A stretch of DNA of 64,000 nucleotides from Acidobacteriota bacterium (lineage in GTDB: Bacteria; Acidobacteriota; Terriglobia; Acidiferrales; UBA7541), in contig JABCZR010000013.1 of assembly GCA_013289585.1 (NCBI GenBank), positions 1 through 64,000 on the forward strand, in the 5' to 3' direction. Under the pieces are notes generated by a model. It worked only from the letters and a program-made list of their open reading frames with translations, made no database searches and was not told where the DNA came from. How positions within the stretch are numbered: position 1 is the first letter of the stretch; every line of letters begins with the position of its first letter. The translations under genes were made by a program, and so were the position numbers. This document shows positions 8,879-18,006 of the stretch, piece after piece.

Positions 8879-9408
8879 GACCCAAAACCACACGCTTTGT
8901 TAGGACCGGCTCGCGATTTCATCTCCCTGGATGTCGCTGATTTTCAAAGGCATTTGCACCTATAACATTATTAATAGGGACAATCGGTCTCAGAGGCGAA
9001 CAAGCTTTATAACGCTCGTGCAATCCTTGAGGACTACAGAGGAGTTGTTGAAACGGTGTGTTTGGAGATCGTAGGAAAGGGAAGACTTATTGACACCCAT
9101 AATCTGTCCGGCCATCCCTGTCGATCTCCGCTGCGGAGTCTACCATCGTCGGATAAGGAGTGTGATAGTAACGGGGCGATAAAAAACCAAAGGTGACGAA
9201 CGCCATTCCGTGTACCCGCGGTGTACCTCACTTCGGCGTTTCTATGGTTTTTCTCCATTTTGCCATTTCGAAGAATCAATAACTTACGTAGAATCAATCC
9301 CCCCGGGGGGTTCGACTCCCACCCCGGGCACCATTTAATTCTTCCGTATTCAAGGAACTAGTTTAGTAACCGAGATGCGGCCGAACCGGTTTCGCTTAAC
9401 GCTCTTTG
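8879..9408. other. gap between recombinase and propeller gene
   Basis: About 530 bp without a gene. It contains one copy of the GTAAGT-type dispersed repeat on the minus strand (9271-9287) and then the tRNA 3'-end remnant (9306-9333). No full tRNA can be folded upstream of the remnant: there are no D-arm or anticodon-arm sequences. Confidence 0.6.
9306..9333 (+). other. tRNA 3'-end remnant, likely att site
   Basis: The sequence has a T-arm (GGGGG, loop TTCGACT, CCCAC, with one G-A mismatch), an acceptor 3' strand CCCGGGC, discriminator A and an encoded CCA. The 5' two-thirds of a tRNA is missing. A displaced tRNA 3' end close to a tyrosine recombinase is the usual mark of the distal end of an integrated island. 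The intact tRNA (acceptor 5' strand GCCCGGG) would lie left of the window. The tRNA identity cannot be told. Confidence 0.7.
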
Positions 9409-12400
9409 TCAGGGCGTCTTGAGATAAATGTTGCCGATGTTATGCTCGCGCAGCATGGTGTTGAACGCCGCCAGATCTTTCCCCACCACCTGCTGGAAGT
9501 CCGCCGCTGCTTTCTCGCCACGCTGTTTCAACTCCTCCTGCACGGCCGTCTGCTGCGTGGTGGGCGGAAAATCCGCACTACTGTCGAGCTGGTTGAATAG
9601 GTAGCTGATTTTCTGCAGCAGCATTGGTGCCCAGCGGCAATCGTCCTGCCCGCGGCCAGTCAACTTCAGCTGCAGTAGCGTTCTCTCGATTCCCGCGAGC
9701 TGCTCCCCGAGGTCGTCCCCGGCTTTGCGCAGCGGTTTCGAAGCCTCGTCGATGCCCAGCTCCTTGCCTAGCGCAACGAGCTGCGCGCGCAGCGACTCGA
9801 GCTGGTTCACCGTGGCCGACATGGCGTTCAACTCGTCATACAGCGCGGTCTGCACGCGCGCTTGCGCCTGAATGTCGCTTTCCGTGCCTGCGGTATGCGG
9901 ATCCTTCAGCACCGTCAGCTTCTGCGCGAATTTTTCTTCTCCAACGGTCAGCGTTACCGTGTAGGTTCCCGGCAGCGCCAGCACCGCCAGGCGCGCCATG
10001 GCCGGAGGCTTGCGCCAGCCATCCGGCCCAAATGGAACATCCGGCGCATAGAGCGGCGTGGTTCTCAAATGAATTTGCGTGCTGCGCTCCGAACGCAGGT
10101 CCCACCACACGCGGTTGATGCCCGCCTTAGCTTCGCAAGGCGGAGGCTCGACATCGCCATACTCCTCTTCCGCGCTGGGCTTTTTGGCCTCAGCGGCGCC
10201 TGGTTTGGGCGCGCGGCATTCGATCTCCCGCTCTTTTTTCCCGCTGCCGTCCGTAATCGTAAGTTTGGCCACATCTTTCTCTCCTAGGTTGGCCTTTAGA
10301 TAGAAATTGATGGACGCGCCGTACGGCGGATTTTTTCCCGTCGTTGGGTCGTACTCGATCGCCGCCGGTTGCGTCACCTCCTTGAAACGATACGCATCGC
10401 GCGGCACGAACAGATGCGCCTTGGCTGCGCCGACCTCTGGCGTGAACTGCTCCAGCGCGGTAATATCATCCAGGATCCAGAAGCCGCGCCCGTAAGTAGC
10501 CACCGCCAGATCGTGAAATCTTTCTTGAACCGTCAGCCAGTAAACCGGCGCGTGCGGCAGGCCGGACTGCAGCGGCTGCCAATTCTTCCCGTCGTCAAAG
10601 GAAACATACAGCCCGCCCTCCGTTCCCAGATACAACAGCCCTTTGCGCACGGGATCTTCGCGCACGCAGTGCGCATAGCTCAGCATGTTGTGCGGAATCC
10701 CGGCGGTGATTAGCGACCACGTTTTTCCATAGTCCGTAGTCTTGTATACAAACGGATCGCGAAAGTTCACCTGGTGGCCGTCAACGGTCAAGTACGCCGT
10801 GCCCGCGTCGTAGCGCGAGGCTTCGATGTTGTCCACCGTCCCCCACTCCGGGAAGTTCGGGAGATTTTTCGTGATGTTGCTCCAGTTTTTTCCGCCGTCG
10901 CGCGTCACCTGCACCTGCCCGTCGTTGGTGCCCGCCCAGATCAGCCCCGCCTCTTTCGGCGATTCCGTCAACGCGAAAATCACGCCGGCATATTCCACGC
11001 CGATGTTGTCAGGAGTGAGTCCGCCCGAAATCTGCTGCCGGCTCTTGTCGTTTCGCGTCAGGTCGGGGCTGATGATCTGCCAGCTATTGCCGCCATCGGT
11101 GGTGACGTGCACAAACTGGCTGCCCACATACACTTTGTTGTGGTCGTGGGGAGAAATGGCGATGGGGAATTCCCAGTTGAAGCGGTATTTCACTTCCGCC
11201 GCCGGTGCGCCTGCCACATAATCAGGCCACACCTCCACTTCGCGGTCCTGGTGCGTGCGCTCGTCGTAGCGCGTAACCGTGCCGCCAATGCTTCCCGATC
11301 CCGTGCCCGTCGACCAGATAATGTTGTTGTCCACCGGATCCGGCACGGCGAACCCGCTCTCGCCTCCCGCCACCGGGTGCCACGCGCCGCGCGGGATGCT
11401 GTTGCCGTAGAAGCCGCCAAATTGCAGGCTGTTGCTCGGGCCGCGCCAGGACGGACCGTCTTGCCGGTTGCCGTAAACGAAGTACGGAATCTGGTCGTCC
11501 ACCGTGACGTGATAAATCTGCGCGATCGGCAGGTTCACGTGGTTCCAGTTGTTCCCGCGATCCACGGAAATATTCACACCGCCATCGTTCACCACGGCCA
11601 TGCGATCCCCATTGGTAGGATCGATCCACATCTCGTGATTGTCGCCGCCGGGATCAGCAGGCATTTTGGTGAGCGTGTGCCCGCCATCGAGCGTCCGCGA
11701 GAATGACGCGGAAAAGAAAAACACTTCGTTCTCGTTGTCTGGCGCAATCTCCGTGCGCGTGTAATAATGCGTGCGCCCGCGCAGTTGCCGGTCGGAGTTC
11801 ACCATCTCCCAGTTCTCGCCGCCGTCGTCGGAACGCCACAATTGCCCGAGCTGCCCCTCGGCCTTTAGTTCTGGATGTGGGACGCCATCGCCTGTCTCAA
11901 TCTCCGCGTACACGCGATTCGAATCCTTCTTGGCCACGCGCACGGCAATTCTCCCAACCGGAGAATGTGGCAGCCCATGACCCTCCATCCGCTTCCAGGT
12001 CACGCCGCCGTCTGTCGACTTGAACAAGCCGCTGCCCGGCCCGCCGCTGGTGCGGCCCCAGGTGTGAATTTCGATCTGCCACATCCCCGCAAAAAGAATT
12101 CGGGAATTGTTGGGATCCATTCCCATGTCGGAACAACCGGTGTTCTCGTCAACGAAAAGCACTTTCTCCCAGGTCTTTCCGCCGTCCGTGGTTCGGAACA
12201 CGCCGCGCTCCGGCTGCGGCCCATAGGCGTGACCCAGCGCACACGCCAACACCACGTCCGGATTGCGCGGATCAATCTCTACGCGGCCGATGCGGCCCGC
12301 CTTCTCCAATCCCATCAGCGACCAGGTCTTGCCCGAGTCCAGCGATTTGTAAATTCCCTGCCCCACGGAGATGTGGCTGCGAATGAACGATTCGCCGGTT

Positions 12401-12741
12401 CCCGCCCACACGATGTTCGGATCGCTTGCCGCCACTACCAGTGAACCAATGGATGCCACCGGTTCCGAGTCAAAAATCGGATTCCAGTGAATGCCGCCGT
12501 CCGTGCTCTTGAAAATGCCACCCGAAGCCGCGCCCACATACCAGATATTCGGTTTTCCCGGTACTCCCGCGACCGATGTCGCGCGGTTGCCTTCCGGGCC
12601 GATGTAGCGATACTTCAGCTGCCCGTACACGTCAGGACTGATGGGTGGCTGCTGCGCCTGCAACAAACAAGGAGCAACCAGCAGCGCCGCTGCGATCATG
12701 ACGGCGTATTTCGCTACAACGAATCTCGCACGCTTCAACAT
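9409..12741 (-). CDS. secreted BNR/sortilin-type propeller 'glycosyl hydrolase'
   Basis: An 1110-residue exported protein. A signal peptide (1-28, ending LLQAQ) is followed by a long beta-propeller built of BNR/Asp-box and VPS10-like repeats, seen as many STDGG-x-W, SDDGGxxW and TRDGGKNW units across about residues 30-760. A C-terminal region of about 300 residues begins after WILDDITALEQF. Such proteins are annotated as glycosyl hydrolases by fold only; I see no defined catalytic triad. The start at 12741 has GGAGAGG upstream and the signal peptide behind it; the frame is open further upstream without features. It follows an M14 peptidase gene by 160 bp in the same direction. A clear paralogue is encoded at 28322-31507. 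Confidence 0.85.
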   Translation of the reverse strand: MLKRARFVVAKYAVMIAAALLVAPCLLQAQQPPISPDVYGQLKYRYIGPEGNRATSVAGVPGKPNIWYVGAASGGIFKSTDGGIHWNPIFDSEPVASIGSLVVAASDPNIVWAGTGESFIRSHISVGQGIYKSLDSGKTWSLMGLEKAGRIGRVEIDPRNPDVVLACALGHAYGPQPERGVFRTTDGGKTWEKVLFVDENTGCSDMGMDPNNSRILFAGMWQIEIHTWGRTSGGPGSGLFKSTDGGVTWKRMEGHGLPHSPVGRIAVRVAKKDSNRVYAEIETGDGVPHPELKAEGQLGQLWRSDDGGENWEMVNSDRQLRGRTHYYTRTEIAPDNENEVFFFSASFSRTLDGGHTLTKMPADPGGDNHEMWIDPTNGDRMAVVNDGGVNISVDRGNNWNHVNLPIAQIYHVTVDDQIPYFVYGNRQDGPSWRGPSNSLQFGGFYGNSIPRGAWHPVAGGESGFAVPDPVDNNIIWSTGTGSGSIGGTVTRYDERTHQDREVEVWPDYVAGAPAAEVKYRFNWEFPIAISPHDHNKVYVGSQFVHVTTDGGNSWQIISPDLTRNDKSRQQISGGLTPDNIGVEYAGVIFALTESPKEAGLIWAGTNDGQVQVTRDGGKNWSNITKNLPNFPEWGTVDNIEASRYDAGTAYLTVDGHQVNFRDPFVYKTTDYGKTWSLITAGIPHNMLSYAHCVREDPVRKGLLYLGTEGGLYVSFDDGKNWQPLQSGLPHAPVYWLTVQERFHDLAVATYGRGFWILDDITALEQFTPEVGAAKAHLFVPRDAYRFKEVTQPAAIEYDPTTGKNPPYGASINFYLKANLGEKDVAKLTITDGSGKKEREIECRAPKPGAAEAKKPSAEEEYGDVEPPPCEAKAGINRVWWDLRSERSTQIHLRTTPLYAPDVPFGPDGWRKPPAMARLAVLALPGTYTVTLTVGEEKFAQKLTVLKDPHTAGTESDIQAQARVQTALYDELNAMSATVNQLESLRAQLVALGKELGIDEASKPLRKAGDDLGEQLAGIERTLLQLKLTGRGQDDCRWAPMLLQKISYLFNQLDSSADFPPTTQQTAVQEELKQRGEKAAADFQQVVGKDLAAFNTMLREHNIGNIYLKTP

Positions 12742-12901
12742 AGTGAGCCTCTCCGATGCAAATGAATTTGGGATGCGCGGATGATACAGGTGGAGCAACA
12801 GCAGGTCAACGTCGGCGCGCCGCCGGGTCGATGAGCGCCCCGTGAAACGCCTGCGCGAATATGTCTCCCTTTTGCCAACGCAGGCGCGAAGAAAAAACAG
12901 A

Positions 12902-15754
12902 TTACGGTTCCGAATCACCCGCGTCGTCGGACGTGGACGCATTGGCAGGCGCGTGGGCGGAAAGAATGGCTTGCCAATTCAAAATGGCATTCCAGACGAG
13001 ACGATGATCGCCGCGATTCATGTCGCGGTGAAAAGGATTGAAGTTGAACGAGACGACGTGACCGCGGCCGACTGGCATGTCCAGAATGGCGGGGCGGCGC
13101 AAAAGATTTTCTTCGCCCCAAGCCTGGCCGCTGATGACAAAGGGAGCGCCTGCCGAGTCGCCCCATTCGAGGACGATGCCGGAGCGGTCTTCGGGGCCAT
13201 CCAGACAGGTGGTGCAGTAGGCCATGCGCAGCCACGCGCGGGGTGCGCTGTAGAGCGGAAAGTTCTGCCGGAAAACATGAGTGTGTGCCGGGTAGCCGTA
13301 GGCGATCGGGTGATCCGGGCGCGCGAAGGTGACGCGCACATGCGCCCCGGGTGTGCGTGTGAAGGAATTCTGCGCGGCTGCTGCGGAAGCCGAGCCACCA
13401 CCTGCAGTGCTGCGCGGCACGCCTCCGGCGACGGAGCGCACGCCGCGCACGAGGCCACCGTTAAGAGCGAGCATCGAGCCGCTGCCTAGTGTCACGAGCA
13501 GGCCGCCGCTGTCCACGAAGCGTTGTATTTCCGCAAGGCCCGCGTAGCCGATTCCGCCGGTGATGTCGTCGGATTCGGCGGGCGTTCCGAAGCTGGGAGT
13601 TTGTGGCGTTTTCTTGAAGGGCATGGGGCTCCAGCGTTTGGGCAGGCCCTCAATTTGTTCGGCGAGTTCGAGATCGACGTGGCCGTAGAGAAGCACGTCA
13701 AAGTGGTCACGAAGATGACCGGCACGAATATCTTCGTCGCGGACATAGGTGTAAGGTACTCGGCGCTGATCGAGGATGTAGCGGATCCAGCCGATGGAGT
13801 CGGTGTCGGCCCAGGGCACCCAAAGGCCGATGCGTGGAACGGTGGCGGCGTGATGCGAAACCGTGGGCGCGGTCGGAGAGCTGACGAAATCTAGTCCGAA
13901 TTCGGTAGCCACAGAATGAAGCGCGCCCGCAAGGCCGTCTTTTGCCGGCAGAATCCAGGAGCCGGCAGGAAACTCGATGCCGCCCACGCGGAACGGGCGC
14001 TCCGCGATTTGCACGTCGAAGGATGCGAGGCGGTAACGAGCCGCGAAGAGGCTTTCCTGGCCGGTGTCTTTCAGCAGGAATACGGGGCCTTCGCCAGACA
14101 CGGTGCCCGCCGGTTGTGACGTCTCCTTCAGCGGCGTGAGTGCGGCGATTCGAATGGAGGCATCCGCGGTCGGGATAGCGGTTAGATGAAAATTTGCGGG
14201 AAATTCCCAGGAGACATCATCGTAGGGTTCGCCTTTGTCTTTTGGAAAAACCTGAGGCGAGAGAAGATCGACCGCGTAATTGCGATAGGGCTGGTCGAGA
14301 CGGACAACGTAAGTGCCTGCTGGGAAGTTGCCCTCTTTGAGAGTGATGGCGTTTTGGGCGCGGGCGACTTCGATGCGTTGCGAGAGCAGGCGGCCCACCA
14401 TGTCGGCGACGCGCTTGCGATCTCCCTGATCTTCCGGGATGAGATAGGCGTAAGGAGGTTCGTCGAGCCCCTTGCGCCAGGAGTCCCAGCCTTTCTTGTA
14501 GAAATTGCGAAGCATCTCTTTGGAATTGCGCGCGGCAAAATCGAGCGCGGCAAGCATGCCGGTTTCGTTGTAGTTGAGGTTATCGCGCTCGGACCAGTCA
14601 AATTCGGCGGGAGGAGGATCGGGGCGATACCACTCCATGGAGGTTTGCGAGGGGCGGAGCTTGTAATGCAAAGTTTCGGCGGTGCCGTTGCCCAGAGTTT
14701 CGTAGCCGCGGCCGATGCTGTTGTGATTCATGGCCACGGAATCGAGATAGAGATGGCTGAAAGCTTCGCCGAAATTCCACGTGGAAACGCCTGGCATTCC
14801 GAGGGCCGTCATGGTTTGGACTTCGTGAAAACTGAGCTCGAGAAACTCGGTATAGGTGATGGGATCGATGTTGGGATTGTAAGGGCCGGTTCCGTTCCAG
14901 GTCATCAGGAGCGGCGATCCTTCGTGAAGATCGTGGACTACAGTGGGATGCCATTCGTGAAACATGCGATGAACGGCCTTGGTGGTTTCGTGGGTTTGCT
15001 GATGAGTGTCGCGATTAATGTCCACGAAAGCGTACTTGGACCAGTACGGCGGAGACTCGCGCGGCATGGTGGCGCGATCGGTCTTGCCCTTGAGATAACG
15101 ATAGAACCATTCCACCATTTTGTCTCGGCCATCGGGATTCGAAACGGGATTGATCAGCACGATGAGTTGTTCGCGGACGCGGCGGATGTTGGGCTGGTCG
15201 GAGACTGCCAGGCGGTACGCGAGTTCGAGGACGGCTTCCGCGGAGCCGGTCTCGTCAGCGTGCAAGCCGGCGTTGAAATAATAAATCGGGCGCGAAGTGG
15301 CGATGAGCGCTTCGGCGGCGGTGGGTGAAGTGGTGCGAGGGTCGGCGAGGGAGGCGGTGGCGGCTTTGAGGCGATCGAGGTCCCGGATCCCGGCTTCGTC
15401 GGCAACGGCGAGCATCAGGATTTCGCGGCCCTCTTCGCTTCGGCCGATGGAAAAAACGCGGACCCGGGGTGAAGCGGCAGCTAACGCGCGGCAGTAGGCA
15501 TGCGCTTTGGCAGTGTCCACGAATTCACCAGGGGCGCCGAGGATGCGGCCGAAAAAAGTGACTGGCGAGGGAACGCTGTGTGATTGCGGAAGATAAGAAA
15601 CCCAAGGTGACAGGAACCGCGGATCGCCGGTGGCCTTGGCAATGGCTTCGACAGACCCCGGTTCAGGGGTGTCGGGGGCGGCCAAGTCGGTTGAGAGCCC
15701 CGCAGTCACTAAAGTGCCGAGCAAGGCCGCGATCCCCACCAGCCATCGAATCAT
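12902..15754 (-). CDS. secreted M14 zinc carboxypeptidase with C-terminal extension
   Basis: A 950-residue exported metallopeptidase. A signal peptide covers about residues 1-25. The M14 catalytic domain spans about 60-420: the zinc site is His165/Glu168 in GLHADETGS, with the third ligand in HDLHEG (His274 or His277), and NPVSNPDGR and DINRDTHQ nearby. It would trim C-terminal residues from peptides, or amidated wall peptides, outside the cytoplasm. A long C-terminal part (about 550-900) includes a class-I-amidotransferase-like segment (RIGLWVPWAD, FDVLLYGH, FVDSGGLLVTLG), common in long bacterial members. GGAG precedes the ATG. It heads a probable two-gene unit with the downstream propeller protein and is divergent from the sulfatase-TPR gene, with about 220 bp between them. 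Confidence 0.88.
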   Translation of the reverse strand: MIRWLVGIAALLGTLVTAGLSTDLAAPDTPEPGSVEAIAKATGDPRFLSPWVSYLPQSHSVPSPVTFFGRILGAPGEFVDTAKAHAYCRALAAASPRVRVFSIGRSEEGREILMLAVADEAGIRDLDRLKAATASLADPRTTSPTAAEALIATSRPIYYFNAGLHADETGSAEAVLELAYRLAVSDQPNIRRVREQLIVLINPVSNPDGRDKMVEWFYRYLKGKTDRATMPRESPPYWSKYAFVDINRDTHQQTHETTKAVHRMFHEWHPTVVHDLHEGSPLLMTWNGTGPYNPNIDPITYTEFLELSFHEVQTMTALGMPGVSTWNFGEAFSHLYLDSVAMNHNSIGRGYETLGNGTAETLHYKLRPSQTSMEWYRPDPPPAEFDWSERDNLNYNETGMLAALDFAARNSKEMLRNFYKKGWDSWRKGLDEPPYAYLIPEDQGDRKRVADMVGRLLSQRIEVARAQNAITLKEGNFPAGTYVVRLDQPYRNYAVDLLSPQVFPKDKGEPYDDVSWEFPANFHLTAIPTADASIRIAALTPLKETSQPAGTVSGEGPVFLLKDTGQESLFAARYRLASFDVQIAERPFRVGGIEFPAGSWILPAKDGLAGALHSVATEFGLDFVSSPTAPTVSHHAATVPRIGLWVPWADTDSIGWIRYILDQRRVPYTYVRDEDIRAGHLRDHFDVLLYGHVDLELAEQIEGLPKRWSPMPFKKTPQTPSFGTPAESDDITGGIGYAGLAEIQRFVDSGGLLVTLGSGSMLALNGGLVRGVRSVAGGVPRSTAGGGSASAAAAQNSFTRTPGAHVRVTFARPDHPIAYGYPAHTHVFRQNFPLYSAPRAWLRMAYCTTCLDGPEDRSGIVLEWGDSAGAPFVISGQAWGEENLLRRPAILDMPVGRGHVVSFNFNPFHRDMNRGDHRLVWNAILNWQAILSAHAPANASTSDDAGDSEP

Positions 15755-15976
15755 CGCCAGTCTCCGTTTGGGAGAATTTTCTTCTCGTTGAGCGTGCGGA
15801 GTGTATCACGGGCGATGGGGGGCAACGAAGGCGTCAGGCTTCAAAGGAGGCGTGAAAGAAAGGCAGCAGTTTGTAGGTTATGTGGAAACGAAAAGGTGCA
15901 GCGAACGCCGATTAAATCGCAGCAATCGAGAAGCAGGGAAGTTGTCGAAAACGCGGGCTGTGATACGCTCGATGCT

Positions 15977-17947
15977 ATGCGGATCTTTTTTGTTCTCCTC
16001 TGCTGCCTCTTAGCTGCTGCTGCCATCGCCGCCCACGAGGCCGAACCGGACAAGGTATCCCCTCCGAACGTTTTTCTCATTACCATCGATACTCTGCGTG
16101 CCGACCACGTTCACTGCTATGGGTACGACCGAATTCGAACTCCCGCGCTCGATCTGCTGGCAAAGCAGGGAATCCGCTTCACCGAAGCATTCACGCCCAG
16201 CCCGATCACGAATAGCTCGCACGCGAGCATCATGACCGGGCTGTTGCCTAGCTCGCACGGAGTCAGCGATTTCGGTGTCCCTTTGGCACCTAGTTATCCC
16301 ACCCTGGCAGAATTACTCGCGAAGGGAGGCTACCGGACTGCGGCATTCATCGGCTCCGTGATCCTCGACAGCAAGAATCTTGCGCCCGGTCTCGATCGTG
16401 GCTTCGAGTTCTACGATAACTTCCCAGAGCACATGACAACCAAGTCGCGGTGGGGACGCCTCGAGCGACGTGGTATGGAAGTTGAGCAACGCGCGGAATC
16501 GTGGCTGAACGCACACTCGGCTGGCGCACACTTCGTTTGGGTGCACTTCTACGATCCCCACGATCCGTACGAGCCGCCTCCGCCGTATTCCGCACTCTAC
16601 AAAGACCGGCTCTACGACGGAGAAATTGCCTACGCGGATTCGGCGTTGGCTCAATTCCTAGCTTATCTGAAGAAACAGGGCTGGTATGAGGGAGCATTAA
16701 TCGTTATCGTAGGCGACCACGGCGAAGGGCTCGGCGAGCATCACGAAGATACTCACGGTATTTTTCTTTACGATTCGACGACGCACGTTCCGCTAATTGT
16801 GAAGCTGCCAAATGAACGCGAAGCGGGCAGGGCGGTTACAGCGCAGGTCCGCACGACGGATATCATGCCCACGATCCTGAGCCTGCTCGGCGTTGCCGCT
16901 CCGCCAAGATTGGACGGCGATTCCCTCGAGCCATTCCTTGCAGGTAGAGAGGCGACTCCGCGGACCGTTTTTGGTGAAACCGATTATCCGCTGCGGTTTG
17001 GATGGGCTCCGCTGCGTTCGGTTCGAACGGAGGGCTTCAAGTTTATCGAAGCGCCAAAGCCGGAGCTCTACGATCTTCACAACGATCCAGACGAAACGCT
17101 CAACCATTACGAGCCCTGGGATGGCACGGTTCAGAAGCTGCGAAGAACACTGGCGGAGTTAAGCGCCAAATCCCGAGCAACTGGAAAAACTTCGTCCGCA
17201 TCTGTCTCCGCGAGCACCATCGATGAACTGCATGCCCTCGGGTATTTGGGCTCAGCCGACGCTCGCAGCGCTACCGATGTTCCCGAACCCTCGTTGTTGC
17301 CCGATCCCAAGGACAAGATTGAGGAGCAGAATTTACTGCACGCCGCGATGATGGCGTCGGAGGACGGAGAGCCAGATAAGGCTCGAGTGGCTTTGGAGAA
17401 GGTACTGCAATTGAACGAATCCTCTGCGGTCGCTCTGACACAGCTTGGCCGGATGGAAATGGCTTCAGGGAATTACGCCAAAGCCGCTGTCGATCTGCGA
17501 CGGGCGCTAGCGGTGCGCCCGAACGATGCAACGGATGCGCTCGAATATGGCCGAGCGCTGGAATTGAGCGGCGATCTGCCTGGCGCGCGGGACGCTCTGC
17601 AGGCGAGCTTGAAGTTGAATCCGCAACAATTTGCAGCGCGGCTCGCACTCGGGCGAGTTTATGTCCGTTTGAACGATTTGCATGCGGCGGAAGACCAATT
17701 CGAATCCGCGGTGCTTTTGGAGCCTGGAAGTTCAGAAGCTCAAATTGATCTTGCGAAGGTGCTGATCCGCCAGAAAAAATTTGCTGACGCCGTGGAGCTG
17801 CTGGAGCTCGTTGCCGGAGCTTCGAACCACGATTCAGAAACGTTTGAGTTGCTCGCACAGGCCTACACCGGCGCCGGGCGCCAGCAAGACGCGCAGCGAG
17901 CGGAGTTGCGGGCTAAAGCACTGCAAAAATCGAATCACCCGCAGTGA
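15977..17947 (+). CDS. sulfatase-superfamily protein with TPR tail
   Basis: A 656-residue protein: signal peptide (1-19), alkaline-phosphatase-superfamily domain (about 30-440) and at least five TPR-like repeats (about 490-650). Metal-binding motifs are present (LITIDTLRAD near 35, VGDHGEGLGEH near 245). At the nucleophile site, where true sulfatases have C/S-x-P-x-R, it reads TNSSHASIMTG (around residue 79), with no Cys and no Arg. Formylglycine chemistry is therefore unlikely; a phosphoryl- or other ester-hydrolysing or transferring role with Ser/Thr is possible. The start at 15977 follows from the signal peptide; no good ribosome site is visible. A paralogue with the same layout lies at 19555-21513. 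Confidence 0.85.
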   Translation: MRIFFVLLCCLLAAAAIAAHEAEPDKVSPPNVFLITIDTLRADHVHCYGYDRIRTPALDLLAKQGIRFTEAFTPSPITNSSHASIMTGLLPSSHGVSDFGVPLAPSYPTLAELLAKGGYRTAAFIGSVILDSKNLAPGLDRGFEFYDNFPEHMTTKSRWGRLERRGMEVEQRAESWLNAHSAGAHFVWVHFYDPHDPYEPPPPYSALYKDRLYDGEIAYADSALAQFLAYLKKQGWYEGALIVIVGDHGEGLGEHHEDTHGIFLYDSTTHVPLIVKLPNEREAGRAVTAQVRTTDIMPTILSLLGVAAPPRLDGDSLEPFLAGREATPRTVFGETDYPLRFGWAPLRSVRTEGFKFIEAPKPELYDLHNDPDETLNHYEPWDGTVQKLRRTLAELSAKSRATGKTSSASVSASTIDELHALGYLGSADARSATDVPEPSLLPDPKDKIEEQNLLHAAMMASEDGEPDKARVALEKVLQLNESSAVALTQLGRMEMASGNYAKAAVDLRRALAVRPNDATDALEYGRALELSGDLPGARDALQASLKLNPQQFAARLALGRVYVRLNDLHAAEDQFESAVLLEPGSSEAQIDLAKVLIRQKKFADAVELLELVAGASNHDSETFELLAQAYTGAGRQQDAQRAELRAKALQKSNHPQ

Positions 17948-18006
17948 GCGGCCGTCGACAGGATCAATACAAGATCCGCTGTCTCGCGGAAAATTCAAAC
18001 GAGTTG

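Noticed and set aside
9230-9333. A complete tRNA gene
   Set aside because: Only the T-arm and acceptor 3' side can be found; there is no D-arm, anticodon arm or 5' acceptor strand upstream.
10774-11706. 310-codon plus-strand frame inside the propeller gene
   Set aside because: Its Val/Arg/His-rich composition is typical of antisense shadows; the opposite strand has clear repeats.
14186-15328. 380-codon frame antisense to the M14 peptidase gene
   Set aside because: It is a shadow; the zinc-site motifs are on the minus strand.
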